DNA of 64,000 nt from Desulfobulbus rhabdoformis (GTDB taxonomy: Bacteria; Desulfobacterota; Desulfobulbia; Desulfobulbales; Desulfobulbaceae), in NCBI RefSeq assembly GCF_016919065.1, contig NZ_JAFFQA010000011.1, forward strand, positions 62,001 through 126,000. Direction: 5' to 3'. The stretch's first letter is position 1. The number at the start of each line of letters is the position of its first letter. A program made the translations under genes and the position numbers. Below the pieces are notes generated by a model. It was not told where the DNA came from and searched no databases. It worked only from the letters and a program-made list of their open reading frames with translations. Below are positions 28,001 through 36,166 of the stretch, one piece after another.

Positions 28001-29428
28001 ATGACGAAATCGTACCAGACCTATGTGGATGGCCAGTGGACCAGTACTGGACAGACCATGGATGTATTCAATAAATTCAGCGGCGAGGTCTTTGCCACGG
28101 TGCCCCTGGCAGATGGCGCGCTCACCGAAAAGGCCATTGCCAGTGCCAAGAAGGCGTATCAGAGTTTTCGCAAGATGCCTGCCCACCAGCGTTCGGCCAT
28201 CCTCGATAAGACCGTTGAGCTGATCAATAAACGCGAAGCGGAAATAGCGGCTGTCATATCCCAGGAGGTAGGTAAGGCCTGGAAATTCTCCGTGAACGAG
28301 GTGCAGCGCAGTGCCGAGACCTTTAAGTTTGCCGCAGACGAGGCCAAGCGACTCCATGGCGAGACCATCCCCGTGGACGCAAGCCGTTTTGGCGAGAATC
28401 GTTTTGGTTATTTTATCCGCGAACCCCTGGGGGTTATCGGAGCGATCACACCGTTTAATTTTCCCCTGAATCTGGTGGCGCACAAGGTGGCCCCGGCCAT
28501 TGCCACCGGCAATACCATTGTGCTTAAACCGGCCTCCGCTACCCCCGTCTCCTCTCTGATTCTGGCGGAAATTCTGGAGGAAGCAGGCCTGCCGCCGGGT
28601 GTCTTTAACGTGGTTGTCGGGCCCGGACGTGAGGTGGGCGATGCCATTGTGGTCCATCCAGACTGCAAAAAGATCACCTTCACTGGCTCTCCTGCGGTGG
28701 GGAACCAGATCGTGCGCAAGGCGGGCATCAAGAAGGTGACCCTGGAGCTAGGCAGCAACTCGGCCACCATTATCGAGGCGGATGCGGATCTGGAAAAGGC
28801 GGCCGCGCGTTGTGTGGTCAGTGCTTTTGCCAACTCTGGTCAGGTCTGTATCTCCCTGCAGCGCATCTATGTGAACCGTCAGTGTTTGGATCAGTTTACC
28901 AAGATTTTTGTGGACAAGGTCAAGGGACTCAAGGTGGGCAATCCGCTGGATGAAGACTGCGATGTAGGGCCGTTGATCGATGCCAAGGAGGTGGAGCGTA
29001 TCGATACCTGGGTCAAAGAGGCAGTCAAGCTCGGGGCCGTGGTCGCAACCGGAGGTCATGGCGAGGGACGGGTCTATCAGCCCACGGTGCTGACCCAGGT
29101 GACCGAAGACATGAAGATCATGTGCATGGAGACCTTTGCTCCGGTTGTCTCCATCGTGGCCTATGATTCCTTTGAGGAGGTCATAGATCTGGTCAATGGT
29201 TCAGAGTTCGGGCTCCAGGCCGGTGTCTATACCAACGACATCAACAAGGCCCTGCAGGCAGTGGATGACCTGGATGTGGGTGGTGTCATGATTAACGATA
29301 CCGCCACCTACCGGGTGGATCATCTGCCCTATGGTGGGAACAAACTCTCCGGCCTGGGCCGTGAGGGAATCCGTTTTGCCATGGAAGATATGACCAATAT
29401 CAAGATGGTGATGATTAACAGAAATTAG
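28001..29428 (+). CDS. NAD(P)-dependent aldehyde dehydrogenase
   Basis: 475 residues with ALDH landmarks: GAITPFNFPLNLVAHKVAPA near 148, the catalytic Glu in LELGSNSATI near 248, nucleophilic Cys in NSGQVCISLQR near 283 and METFAPVVSI near 376. The LELGSNS and VCISLQR variants resemble lactaldehyde/glycolaldehyde-type ALDHs, some of which oxidise sulfolactaldehyde in Desulfovibrio. No sulfolactate lyase genes are nearby, so that role is only one option. AAGGAG precedes the ATG; tightly linked to the iron alcohol dehydrogenase. Confidence 0.9.
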   Translation: MTKSYQTYVDGQWTSTGQTMDVFNKFSGEVFATVPLADGALTEKAIASAKKAYQSFRKMPAHQRSAILDKTVELINKREAEIAAVISQEVGKAWKFSVNEVQRSAETFKFAADEAKRLHGETIPVDASRFGENRFGYFIREPLGVIGAITPFNFPLNLVAHKVAPAIATGNTIVLKPASATPVSSLILAEILEEAGLPPGVFNVVVGPGREVGDAIVVHPDCKKITFTGSPAVGNQIVRKAGIKKVTLELGSNSATIIEADADLEKAAARCVVSAFANSGQVCISLQRIYVNRQCLDQFTKIFVDKVKGLKVGNPLDEDCDVGPLIDAKEVERIDTWVKEAVKLGAVVATGGHGEGRVYQPTVLTQVTEDMKIMCMETFAPVVSIVAYDSFEEVIDLVNGSEFGLQAGVYTNDINKALQAVDDLDVGGVMINDTATYRVDHLPYGGNKLSGLGREGIRFAMEDMTNIKMVMINRN

Positions 29429-29766
29429 TTGAAATCTGACTGGTTGTGGGCCAGCCAGGTGCAAGGCTTCATCCCCCTGTGAAGTCATTTGGCCTCTGGA
29501 GGTACACGATCGGTCAGTTGTTGCAGTAGGTTGTTTTAGAAGTATATATCCCTCTGCCTGCCCCCGCATCTGGTGATTTCCCTCCCCAAGAAAAACCAGG
29601 TGTGGGGGTATTTTTTTTATCTGGTGACCAATAAAGTTGGAATGGGCAGACGCCCACTCTTTTACTGGAGCTTTGACTGAGTGAGGATTATCATGAGGTC
29701 ATACATGTCTACGCACCGTTAAGGGGTGCCCTGGAACAATCCGTTCTTCCTTCAAGGAAAGCCACC
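29429..29766. other. Intergenic region with a weak terminator
   Basis: 338 bp between ALDH and the shikimate-kinase-like gene. Apart from the hairpin/T-run at 29583-29618, nothing is recognised. Confidence 0.4.
29583..29618 (+). terminator. Probable terminator after the ADH-ALDH operon
   Basis: TCCCCA and TGGGGG make a 6-bp stem (one T-G pair) with a 14-base loop, followed by TA and eight T. The stem is short, hence moderate confidence. Confidence 0.45.
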
Positions 29767-30291
29767 ATGAAAACCAACCTGACTCTCATCGGAATGCCTG
29801 GTTCGGGCAAGAGTACCGTGGGCATCATTCTCGCCAAAAATCTCGGCATTGGGTTTATCGATACAGATATTCTCATTCAGATCAATGAGCAGCAGACCCT
29901 GCAGCAGATCATCGACACCACGGATCACCTCAACCTGCGGGCCATTGAAGAGCGGGAAATTCTTAAGCTCAATGTCACTCATTTAGTCATCGCCACCGGG
30001 GGGAGTGCAGCCTACAGTGAAAAGGCCATGGCCCATCTTGCGCAGATATCGACCATTATCTTTTTGCATGTCTCATTTTCAGAACTCAACCGGCGGATCA
30101 AAAATTTTGCTACCCGCGGCATTGCCAAGCGAGAAGACCAGTCCTTTGAGGAACTCTTTGATGAACGTCAGGTGCTCTACAACCGCTATGCTGATATTGT
30201 GGTCCCCTGTGAAGGACTCAACCAGGACCAGGTGGCCGACGAGATCATCGCCCGTCTTTATCCCAACGGCTGCTGTCTGCTCAATCAATAA
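29767..30291 (+). CDS. Shikimate kinase-like P-loop kinase
   Basis: 174 residues, the normal length of AroK. Walker A GMPGSGKST at residues 9-17, DTD at 32-34 for Mg/shikimate, the second glycine motif present as ATGGS (GGG or GGS in relatives) and an Arg in the lid (TRGIAKREDQS). The Arg that binds shikimate in classical AroK (after DTD) is not obvious in INEQQTLQQIID, so another small substrate is possible. GGAAAG precedes the ATG. Followed by a strong terminator, so a single-gene unit. Confidence 0.78.
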   Translation: MKTNLTLIGMPGSGKSTVGIILAKNLGIGFIDTDILIQINEQQTLQQIIDTTDHLNLRAIEEREILKLNVTHLVIATGGSAAYSEKAMAHLAQISTIIFLHVSFSELNRRIKNFATRGIAKREDQSFEELFDERQVLYNRYADIVVPCEGLNQDQVADEIIARLYPNGCCLLNQ

Positions 30292-30320
30292 GTAGGAGCA
30301 CAAAGGATCAATTCGGGAAT

Positions 30321-30356
30321 AAAAAAAGCCGGACAGCGTAAGCTGTCCGGCTTTTT
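30321..30356. terminator. Strong bidirectional rho-independent terminator
   Basis: AAAAAGCCGGACAGC and GCTGTCCGGCTTTTT form a stem of about 15 bp with a 4-base GTAA loop and T-runs on both strands. Ends the kinase gene (plus) and the Orp-like operon (minus). Confidence 0.9.
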
Positions 30357-30404
30357 GGGCTTGGCTTTTACAAATTCAGGCTTCAGTAAGCCGTCGGTGA
30401 AGCA

Positions 30405-30764
30405 TTACCAATGTGCCTCTTTGTTGGCTGCGGTGGAGTAGGTCACCTTGCCGGATTTCATCAGCTCCGCGGCCTCGCGGATCGTACCGGTGACATCATC
30501 AACAACCTTGACGCCGCCTGCCTCCAGCGTGGCAAAAGCCTTGGGGCCACAGTATCCGGTCATCAGGACCTCGGCACCTTTTTCACAGACTGTGGTTGCA
30601 GCCTGGATACCAGCACCTTTGAAAGCGTTGACGTTGCTGCTGTTGTCAACTGCTTCAAACTCCAGGGTCTCGGTATCAACAACGACAATATACGGGGCCC
30701 GGCCAAATCGCGGGTCAACCTCACTGTCGAGTGTAACTCCTTTGGATGTAATGGCCACTTTCAT
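30405..30764 (-). CDS. NifX/MTH1175-like protein 1 (Orp-type)
   Basis: 119-residue dinitrogenase iron-molybdenum cofactor (NifB/X) domain, starting MKVAITSKG and DSEVDPRFGRAPYIVVVD, with TGYCGPKAFATLEAGGVKV. The family includes the Desulfovibrio orange protein (ORP), which binds a mixed Mo-Cu sulfide cluster. Last gene of a minus-strand cluster with two more NifX-like proteins and MinD-like ATPases. Whether it binds metal is unknown. AAGGAGG precedes the ATG. Confidence 0.87.
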   Translation of the reverse strand: MKVAITSKGVTLDSEVDPRFGRAPYIVVVDTETLEFEAVDNSSNVNAFKGAGIQAATTVCEKGAEVLMTGYCGPKAFATLEAGGVKVVDDVTGTIREAAELMKSGKVTYSTAANKEAHW

Positions 30765-30788
30765 GGCGTCCTCCTTGGTGCTTGTAAA

Positions 30789-31163
30789 TCAGTTTCCGCC
30801 GCCTCCGCAAACCTGATCATTGGTGATCTGGGGCAGTTTTCCAGCCAGGAAGTCGTCAACCACAGGGCGAATTTCCGGGCGAACACCATCGTGATATACA
30901 TCGATTCCCACCTGACGGAAACCCATCAGGGGACGCATTCCGATACCGCCAACCACCAGGGCGTTCACCCCGGCCTCGGCCAGAAGATTTACCGGAACCA
31001 TACAGCCGCCCTGAACATGCTCTTTGTTAGCCAGGATGGAAACTTCTTTGATCTGGCCGTCTTCCACATCAATGCAGGTAAAGACATCACAGTGTCCAAA
31101 ATGTCCTGCACGCATGCCATCTAAGCCGCCTTGTCCCTCAGAGGGAATCGCCAATCGTATCAT
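30789..31163 (-). CDS. NifX/MTH1175-like protein 2 (Orp-type)
   Basis: 124-residue member of the same fold (MIRLAIPSEGQGG, DGMRAGHFGHCDVFTC, VVGGIGMRPLMGFRQVGI), ending in a Gly-rich CGGGGN tail typical of the MTH1175/ORP group. ATG 31163 is preferred (GGAG nine bases upstream); an ATG at 31178 would add five residues. It lies 17 bp after the MinD-like gene and so is probably co-translated with it. Confidence 0.85.
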   Translation of the reverse strand: MIRLAIPSEGQGGLDGMRAGHFGHCDVFTCIDVEDGQIKEVSILANKEHVQGGCMVPVNLLAEAGVNALVVGGIGMRPLMGFRQVGIDVYHDGVRPEIRPVVDDFLAGKLPQITNDQVCGGGGN

Positions 31164-31180
31164 GGGTCTGTTCTCCATAC

Positions 31181-32095
31181 TTATTGAATAGTTGCTTTAA
31201 AATCCACAATCCCCAGAGGGTTCATGGAGGGTGAGTTGATAATTTTCGTCCAGACCTCCCGGACGAGTTTATGGGTTGCGCTCTCTTCGCCATACTCAAA
31301 GAGCGTTTTGCCCTCCACCATGGAATGGGTAAAGACAGGATCAAAGGGAACCCTTCCAACCAGGGCGACGTTGTGTTGTGTCGCCGCCTCTTCAATGGTT
31401 GCGGTCATCTCCGGATTGAGATCAAACTTATTGACCACAATCATACCCGGCACCTTGAAATGGGCTGCTAGGTCAATGACCCGCTCCATATCGTGCAGGC
31501 CGGAAACGGTGGGCTCAACCACGATGACCAGGGCCGTTGCTCCGCCGATGGCCGCGATAACCGGACAGCCAATACCAGGGGGACCATCGGTGATGATCAG
31601 GTCTCTGTTCTGGTCTTCAGCCAGCTGTCGCACCTCTTTGCGGATCAGGCTGACCAGCTTGCCGGAGTTCTCCTCGGCAATCCCCAACCGTGCATGGACC
31701 ATCGGCCCAAAACGGCTGTCTGAGATATACCACTCTCCACAGCGCTGGGTAGGGAAGTCAATCGCATTCTCAGGGCAAAAGTCAACGCAGACACCGCAAC
31801 CCTCACACCGGATGGGATTGACCTCAAACGTTTCGCTGATGGCATCAAAACGACAAAGGGGACGACAGGTTCCGCATCCGGTGCAAAGATCGGGGTTTAT
31901 CTCTGCCAGGCCACCTCCCATGAAATCTGTGCTCTGCCTGACATCCGGCTGCATGAGCAGGTGCAGATCAGCAGCATCAACATCGGCATCGCAGAGAATG
32001 GAACGCTTGCCCTCAGCTGCCAGGGCCGCAAAGGCTGCGGTCAGGCTGGTCTTTCCGGTTCCACCTTTTCCGCTTATTATCACGAGTTCGCGCAT
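31181..32095 (-). CDS. MinD/Mrp-like P-loop ATPase with 2x4Fe-4S insert (1)
   Basis: 304 residues with a deviant Walker A KGGTGKTS at 9-16 and Walker B ITDGPPGIGCPV. A ferredoxin-type insert has CTGCGTCRPLC and CEGCGVCVDFCP. This double-cluster ATPase type appears in pairs in Orp clusters and nitrogenase/Mrp-like systems. Its start overlaps the end of the second ATPase gene by 16 bp, showing translational coupling. Likely roles are metal-cluster handling or positioning of a cytoplasmic complex (known for ORP-linked MinD proteins, inferred here). Confidence 0.9.
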   Translation of the reverse strand: MRELVIISGKGGTGKTSLTAAFAALAAEGKRSILCDADVDAADLHLLMQPDVRQSTDFMGGGLAEINPDLCTGCGTCRPLCRFDAISETFEVNPIRCEGCGVCVDFCPENAIDFPTQRCGEWYISDSRFGPMVHARLGIAEENSGKLVSLIRKEVRQLAEDQNRDLIITDGPPGIGCPVIAAIGGATALVIVVEPTVSGLHDMERVIDLAAHFKVPGMIVVNKFDLNPEMTATIEEAATQHNVALVGRVPFDPVFTHSMVEGKTLFEYGEESATHKLVREVWTKIINSPSMNPLGIVDFKATIQ

Positions 32096-32946
32096 AACTG
32101 AGCCTTGCTCCTGTTCACGATGGTTTCAATCTGTTCAAAGAGGCCCACAAATTTTTCCCGCCACTCCGGCATTTCCTCGACAATCAGTTTGCCTCTGGAA
32201 TAGGCCTCGGCAATGCGTCGATCAAAGGGGATGGAAAGCAGTATCGGTAGATTTTCCTGCTCGGCGTAACGATAGACATCATCAGTGCCCAGATCAGCCC
32301 GGTTGACCACCAACCCTGCGGGAATCCCCAGAAGTTTCACCGCCTCAACCGCCAGCTTCAGATCATGGAGCCCAAAGGGAGTGGGCTCGGTGACAAGCAG
32401 AACAAAATCGGTGTCATTCATCGCTGCGATAACCGGGCAGGAAGTGCCGGGAGGCGCATCGATAAGGGTGATTTTATCTGGATTGGCATTGGCTCGCACC
32501 TGTTTGATCAGAGGAGGCGACATAGCCTCACCTACACGCATCAGGCCGTTGATGAAACGGATACCATCCCGGTTGCCGAAATTGAGTACACCCAACTCGC
32601 GACCAACCTCGGAGATGGCTTTTTCCGGGCAGACCAGCATGCAACCACCGCAGCTGTGACAGAGCTCGGAGAAGACGAGTACCTGCTTGCCTACCACGGC
32701 AAGCGCGTTAAAGCGGCATATTTCCTGGCATTTTTTACAGAAGGTGCATTTCTCCAGGTCCACTTTGGGAACAGGCGTTTCGACCCGCCTGGTCTGCTCT
32801 ATCTCCGGCTTGAGAAAGAGGTGGGCGTTGGGTTCCTCAACATCACAGTCAAGCAATTCGACGCGATCACCAAGTGCGAGGGTGAGGTTGGTCGACACCG
32901 TGGTTTTACCGGTGCCGCCTTTCCCAGATGCTATGGAAATAATCAT
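32080..32946 (-). CDS. MinD/Mrp-like P-loop ATPase with 2x4Fe-4S insert (2)
   Basis: 288-residue paralogue of the adjacent ATPase: GKGGTGKTTVSTNL at 8-21, CTFCKKCQEIC and CHSCGGCMLVCP clusters, and LIDAPPGTSCPV as Walker B. The two probably work as a heterodimer. Overlaps the receiver-like gene upstream by four bases and the other ATPase downstream by 16 bases, so all three are translated together. Confidence 0.9.
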   Translation of the reverse strand: MIISIASGKGGTGKTTVSTNLTLALGDRVELLDCDVEEPNAHLFLKPEIEQTRRVETPVPKVDLEKCTFCKKCQEICRFNALAVVGKQVLVFSELCHSCGGCMLVCPEKAISEVGRELGVLNFGNRDGIRFINGLMRVGEAMSPPLIKQVRANANPDKITLIDAPPGTSCPVIAAMNDTDFVLLVTEPTPFGLHDLKLAVEAVKLLGIPAGLVVNRADLGTDDVYRYAEQENLPILLSIPFDRRIAEAYSRGKLIVEEMPEWREKFVGLFEQIETIVNRSKAQLCANS

Positions 32947-33368
32947 GGATTTGCCTTGGGGGTGGGAGTGGCAAGCAGACCACTGATTTTCGCCAGTACG
33001 GCAAGCAGGTTTTCTGCGTCTTGTTTACCTGGTTGCGGGGGGAGCTGCATGAGTACACCGAGCCCTTCGGTGACTTCATGGAACTCTCCATCCGGCAAAG
33101 AGCCGAGAATAGCGGTGTTGGCCAGTGGGTTAACATTCACAAACTGTTTGACAAATTCAATGCCGGACATGTCGTCGAGTTGTTCGTCAACAATCACCAG
33201 ATCAAGGGGTTTATTTGTCAGTTTCTCAAGTCCCGCCGCCCCGGTAGCAACCGGTACCAGTTCCACATCCTGCTCCTGTTTGAGGCGGTCGACGAGAACG
33301 GAAAAGCGGGAAAAATCCTTGGCAATAAATACGATGGTCAATGGAAACCTCTTGCTCTTGTCCACCAC
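32943..33368 (-). CDS. Receiver-like domain protein of the Orp-like cluster
   Basis: 141 residues with a CheY-like pattern: a hydrophobic first strand, the phospho-acceptor-like Asp in LVIVDEQLDDMSG (about 59) and an alpha/beta remainder. The usual acidic pair after the first strand is replaced by AKDF and the conserved Lys is not evident, so it may be a pseudo-receiver. Starts with GTG (33368 or the adjacent GTG at 33371). Probably signals to or scaffolds the MinD-like pair. Confidence 0.7.
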   Translation of the reverse strand: MVDKSKRFPLTIVFIAKDFSRFSVLVDRLKQEQDVELVPVATGAAGLEKLTNKPLDLVIVDEQLDDMSGIEFVKQFVNVNPLANTAILGSLPDGEFHEVTEGLGVLMQLPPQPGKQDAENLLAVLAKISGLLATPTPKANP

Positions 33369-33416
33369 CTTGTCATGGAGAATGGTCCAGTGATAGTGTG
33401 GTGAGCTTCTGTTATT

Positions 33417-33594
33417 AGGGCATCTTGAATAATTGCTTTTTCTGCCAATCTCGCGGAGTCTGGCGCTTACCTCGTCATGCTGACAGTTTTATCCTCGGAG
33501 ACAGGTGAAGACTCCAATAGCAACCATATGCCTGCGGTAAAATTATCAGCAATTTTTAAGCTTGATTGAAAAATTTCGTTATTCAAGATACCCG
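33417..33594 (-). repeat. Element B, copy B5 (178 bp, two modules, inverted orientation)
   Basis: Reverse-oriented copy flanked by TT on both sides (33415-33416, 33595-33596). Carries the 18-bp module at 33454-33471 and a shortened inverted counterpart at 33502-33515, which can pair with each other. Lies within the Orp-like cluster between the receiver-like and Gly/Arg-rich genes, so it would be transcribed as part of that mRNA. Confidence 0.82.
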
Positions 33595-33610
33595 TTAGTT
33601 CTTAAGGGGA

Positions 33611-33838
33611 TTAGCGCTTACCGCCGCGTCCCTGTCCTCGGCCGCCACGACCACCTCGGCCCATGCCACCGGCGTTGCGATTGCCCCGGCCCATGCCTCG
33701 CCCAGCTCCCTGGCCGAATCCACTCGCCTGATCCGGGTTGGTGGTGTCCTGAAGAGGTGCACCGTTTGTGCGACAATTCCCCATGCCTCGTCCTATGGGC
33801 CCATTTCCTTGCGGACCTTTTCCGTCCATACTAGGCAT
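33611..33838 (-). CDS. Small Gly/Arg-rich protein, DUF5320-like
   Basis: 75 residues. The start MPSMDGKGPQGNGPIGRGMGN matches the common N-terminus of DUF5320-type small proteins, which usually sit beside NifX/MTH1175-like and MinD-like genes. The remainder is Gly-Arg-rich (GRGGRGGRGQGRGG) and probably disordered. AGGAAT precedes the ATG. Function unknown; the context suggests an accessory of the Orp-like complex. Confidence 0.75.
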   Translation of the reverse strand: MPSMDGKGPQGNGPIGRGMGNCRTNGAPLQDTTNPDQASGFGQGAGRGMGRGNRNAGGMGRGGRGGRGQGRGGKR

Positions 33839-33901
33839 TATATTCCTCCGATGGTTGTGTCTGTATTCGTGGTGTTCACCACGGATTGTAGGTTGTACAA
33901 C

Positions 33902-34423
33902 CTACTTTTTATAAATATTCGCCTTCTGAGGCCGATCGCCGATGTGCTCTTCCTCGCCCATGGCATGTGAACCGTTTGAGGGAGCGGGAGAGACCATCTG
34001 TTCCTGCGGGATATCTGCAGAACGAAAGCCATGGCCCCGACGAATTCTTCCGCGACAACAGATATTCTTGCCGCAGCCGGGCATACAAAAGGTACTGTCA
34101 AAGGTATGTCCGGCAAGGAAATGTTCAAGTACCTGCTGCACATTTCCGGTAATAAACGGAATCAGTTCGATACCTGCGGCTTCAATCATGGCTGCCGGTC
34201 CTTCTGAAACTGCGCCGCAGATGATTAAGGCCACATGTTGGGCGCGAAGCAGGTGCAACAGCTCCAGAGGGCGTTCAGGATCAAAGCCAATTCGCGTGGT
34301 TGCGGCAAGGCCATTGCCGTTATCCTCGACTAAGAGCAAGGTACGCGCTGAATCAAAGACCGGCGATACCCGCTGTCCCCAAACTGTGATCGCTATTTTT
34401 TGCCCTTGGCTTAATGCATCCAT
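33902..34423 (-). CDS. NifX/MTH1175-like protein 3 with Cys-rich tail
   Basis: 173 residues: NifX fold at 9-110 (KIAITVWGQRVSPVFDSA), followed by an extension with CMPGCGKNICCRGR, a possible metal site, and a His/Gly tail. First gene downstream of the sigma-54 promoter. ATG 34423 is only about 13 nt after the -12 element and lacks an SD, so the mRNA may be nearly leaderless. No alternative start codon lies before the conserved domain. Confidence 0.83.
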   Translation of the reverse strand: MDALSQGQKIAITVWGQRVSPVFDSARTLLLVEDNGNGLAATTRIGFDPERPLELLHLLRAQHVALIICGAVSEGPAAMIEAAGIELIPFITGNVQQVLEHFLAGHTFDSTFCMPGCGKNICCRGRIRRGHGFRSADIPQEQMVSPAPSNGSHAMGEEEHIGDRPQKANIYKK

Positions 34424-34431
34424 ACAGGTTC

Positions 34432-34451
34432 AAAAGCACAGATCATGCCAA
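34432..34451 (-). promoter_or_regulatory. Sigma-54 (-24/-12) promoter of the Orp-like operon
   Basis: On the minus strand TTGGCATGATCTGTGCTTTT has GG-N10-GC spacing exactly and differs from the consensus TTGGCACG-N4-TTGC at few positions. It points at the NifX-like gene starting at 34423, and a sigma-54 activator is encoded next door. Confidence 0.75.
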
Positions 34452-34534
34452 GTGAGGGTGTCCTGATGGGATAGGCGTAACTGCTTAAATTGATATGTAT
34501 AAATTATTTTGTCACTTGTGGCGAGACTGTTGGA

Positions 34535-34554
34535 AGAGTTGCGGTTGCTACTCT
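34535..34554. promoter_or_regulatory. Candidate enhancer site for the Orp-cluster activator
   Basis: AGAGTTGCGGTTGCTACTCT, an 8-4-8 palindrome with one mismatch, about 85 bp upstream of the -24 element. Related GCGACT half-sites follow at about 34558-34575 and 34592-34598. Confidence 0.55.
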
Positions 34555-34607
34555 CCTGCGACTGTATGCGACTCTTTGTAAGTGTGGAGAAGCGACTGTT
34601 GCCAGCG

Positions 34608-36011
34608 CTATTCAAAGGGGGAGAGGGGAGTGCGTGTCCCCTGGGTGCGACCGTCGATATCGGGAAGATCGAGTTTGAGCTTTTTGAGTTTACGAAAGAG
34701 GGTACTCTTGTGCATCCCCAGCTCCTTGGCCGTGGCCAGGCGATTGTACTTATTGCGCTCAAGCGCTGCCAGGATGACCTCACGTTCCGTAGCCTGATGG
34801 ATTTGGCTCATGGAGGAATGGCGGTTTGCAGGCGGGGTAATGTTTGTCGGTCCACTCAGGTGCGAGGGGAGGTGATGCAGGCCTATTGGCCCCTGAGTGC
34901 AGAGAATAAAGGCATGTTCAATGATGTTTTCCAGTTCACGAATGTTGCCGGGGTAATGGTGAGCCATGAGACGTTCAAGAGCTTCGGGTTCGATCCCACT
35001 GACCGCCTTGCCGCGGAGGCGATTCATTCTATCTATAAACCGTTCGATTAACAGGGGAATATCCTCTTTACGCTCACGTAGCGGAGGCAGGGCGAGGCGG
35101 ACGATGTTAATCCGGTAAAAGAGATCGTTGCGAAAGGTTCCCTGTTCAACCATGGATTCCAGGTTTTTGTTGGTGGCTGCAAGAATCCGTACATTGATTG
35201 TGATCTTTTTGACCCCTCCCAGAGGGAGAAATTCCCGTTCTTCCAAAACCCGGAGTAGTTTAACCTGAAAGGCCGGGCTGGTCTCACCGAGTTCGTCAAG
35301 AAGGATTGTTCCCCCTTCGGCCAAGCTGAAATAGCCGGGTTTGTCCTGAGCTGCATTGGTAAAGGCACCAGCCTTGTATCCAAAAAGCTCCGATTCAAGC
35401 AAGGTGTCGGGGAGGGCGCCGCAGTTGATGGCAACAAAAGGTTTGTCGCGGCGACCGGAGAGATCATGCAGGGATTTGGCCATGATTTCTTTGCCCGTCC
35501 CGGTTTCCCCTTCGATGAGCACGGTGGAATCACTCTCCGCGATCTGGGGCAACACAGCAAAGATTTTCTTCATTGCGTGGCTGCAACTCACCATATCCCC
35601 TTGCTGAAAGCTGCCGCTGAGCTTGCGGCGGAGTTCCTCGACCACGGTGTTGTCACGAAAGGTTTCCACCCCACCAAGAATCTCGCCGGATTCATCTTTG
35701 AGAGGCGCTGTGGAAACAGAGATGGGAATACGTTTTTTATCGCTACTGATGATGTAGGTGGAACTCGAGACAAAAGAGCGGCCTTCCTGCATGGTTCGCC
35801 TTAGCGCACAGTTGCCCTCACACATGTTGGAGCGGAAAACCTCCCAACAAAAGCGGCCAATAGCCTCCTCCCTTGGGACCCCGGTAATTTCCTCGGCAGC
35901 ACGGTTAAACGACATGATCCTCCATTCGTGATTGACGGTGAACACCCCATCAGAAATGGATTCCAAGATGATGTCGGTGACGGAATTGCTGGGTTTGTCG
36001 TTTTTGGCCAT
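34608..36011 (-). CDS. PAS-containing sigma-54 enhancer-binding activator (GAFTNA variant)
   Basis: 467 residues. PAS domain 10-120 with a cysteine pattern (CWEVF...MCEGNCALRRT: Cys55, 64, 68) found in many anaerobe activators and possibly redox-sensitive. The AAA+ domain has Walker A GETGTGKE at 168-175 and Walker B ILLDELGE. The sigma-54-contact loop reads GAFTNA (215-220) instead of GAFTGA. Fis-type helix-turn-helix at the end (RLATAKELGMHKSTLFRKLK). Located beside the sigma-54 promoter of the Orp-like operon, as the DVU2106-type activator is in Desulfovibrio vulgaris. Confidence 0.9.
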   Translation of the reverse strand: MAKNDKPSNSVTDIILESISDGVFTVNHEWRIMSFNRAAEEITGVPREEAIGRFCWEVFRSNMCEGNCALRRTMQEGRSFVSSSTYIISSDKKRIPISVSTAPLKDESGEILGGVETFRDNTVVEELRRKLSGSFQQGDMVSCSHAMKKIFAVLPQIAESDSTVLIEGETGTGKEIMAKSLHDLSGRRDKPFVAINCGALPDTLLESELFGYKAGAFTNAAQDKPGYFSLAEGGTILLDELGETSPAFQVKLLRVLEEREFLPLGGVKKITINVRILAATNKNLESMVEQGTFRNDLFYRINIVRLALPPLRERKEDIPLLIERFIDRMNRLRGKAVSGIEPEALERLMAHHYPGNIRELENIIEHAFILCTQGPIGLHHLPSHLSGPTNITPPANRHSSMSQIHQATEREVILAALERNKYNRLATAKELGMHKSTLFRKLKKLKLDLPDIDGRTQGTRTPLSPFE

Positions 36012-36166
36012 GAATGCGTGTTTGTGCTTGCCGATGGTAACAAAAGGTTAGGCTTCTCTGATAATCAGCCACCGGCAGAATGGCAAGGTCTGTGCGAGTT
36101 ATTCCACACAATTGTGGTATTTGCACAGCGGTGAATTTTTTTCTTGCGCAAGCGTATTTAGTATTG

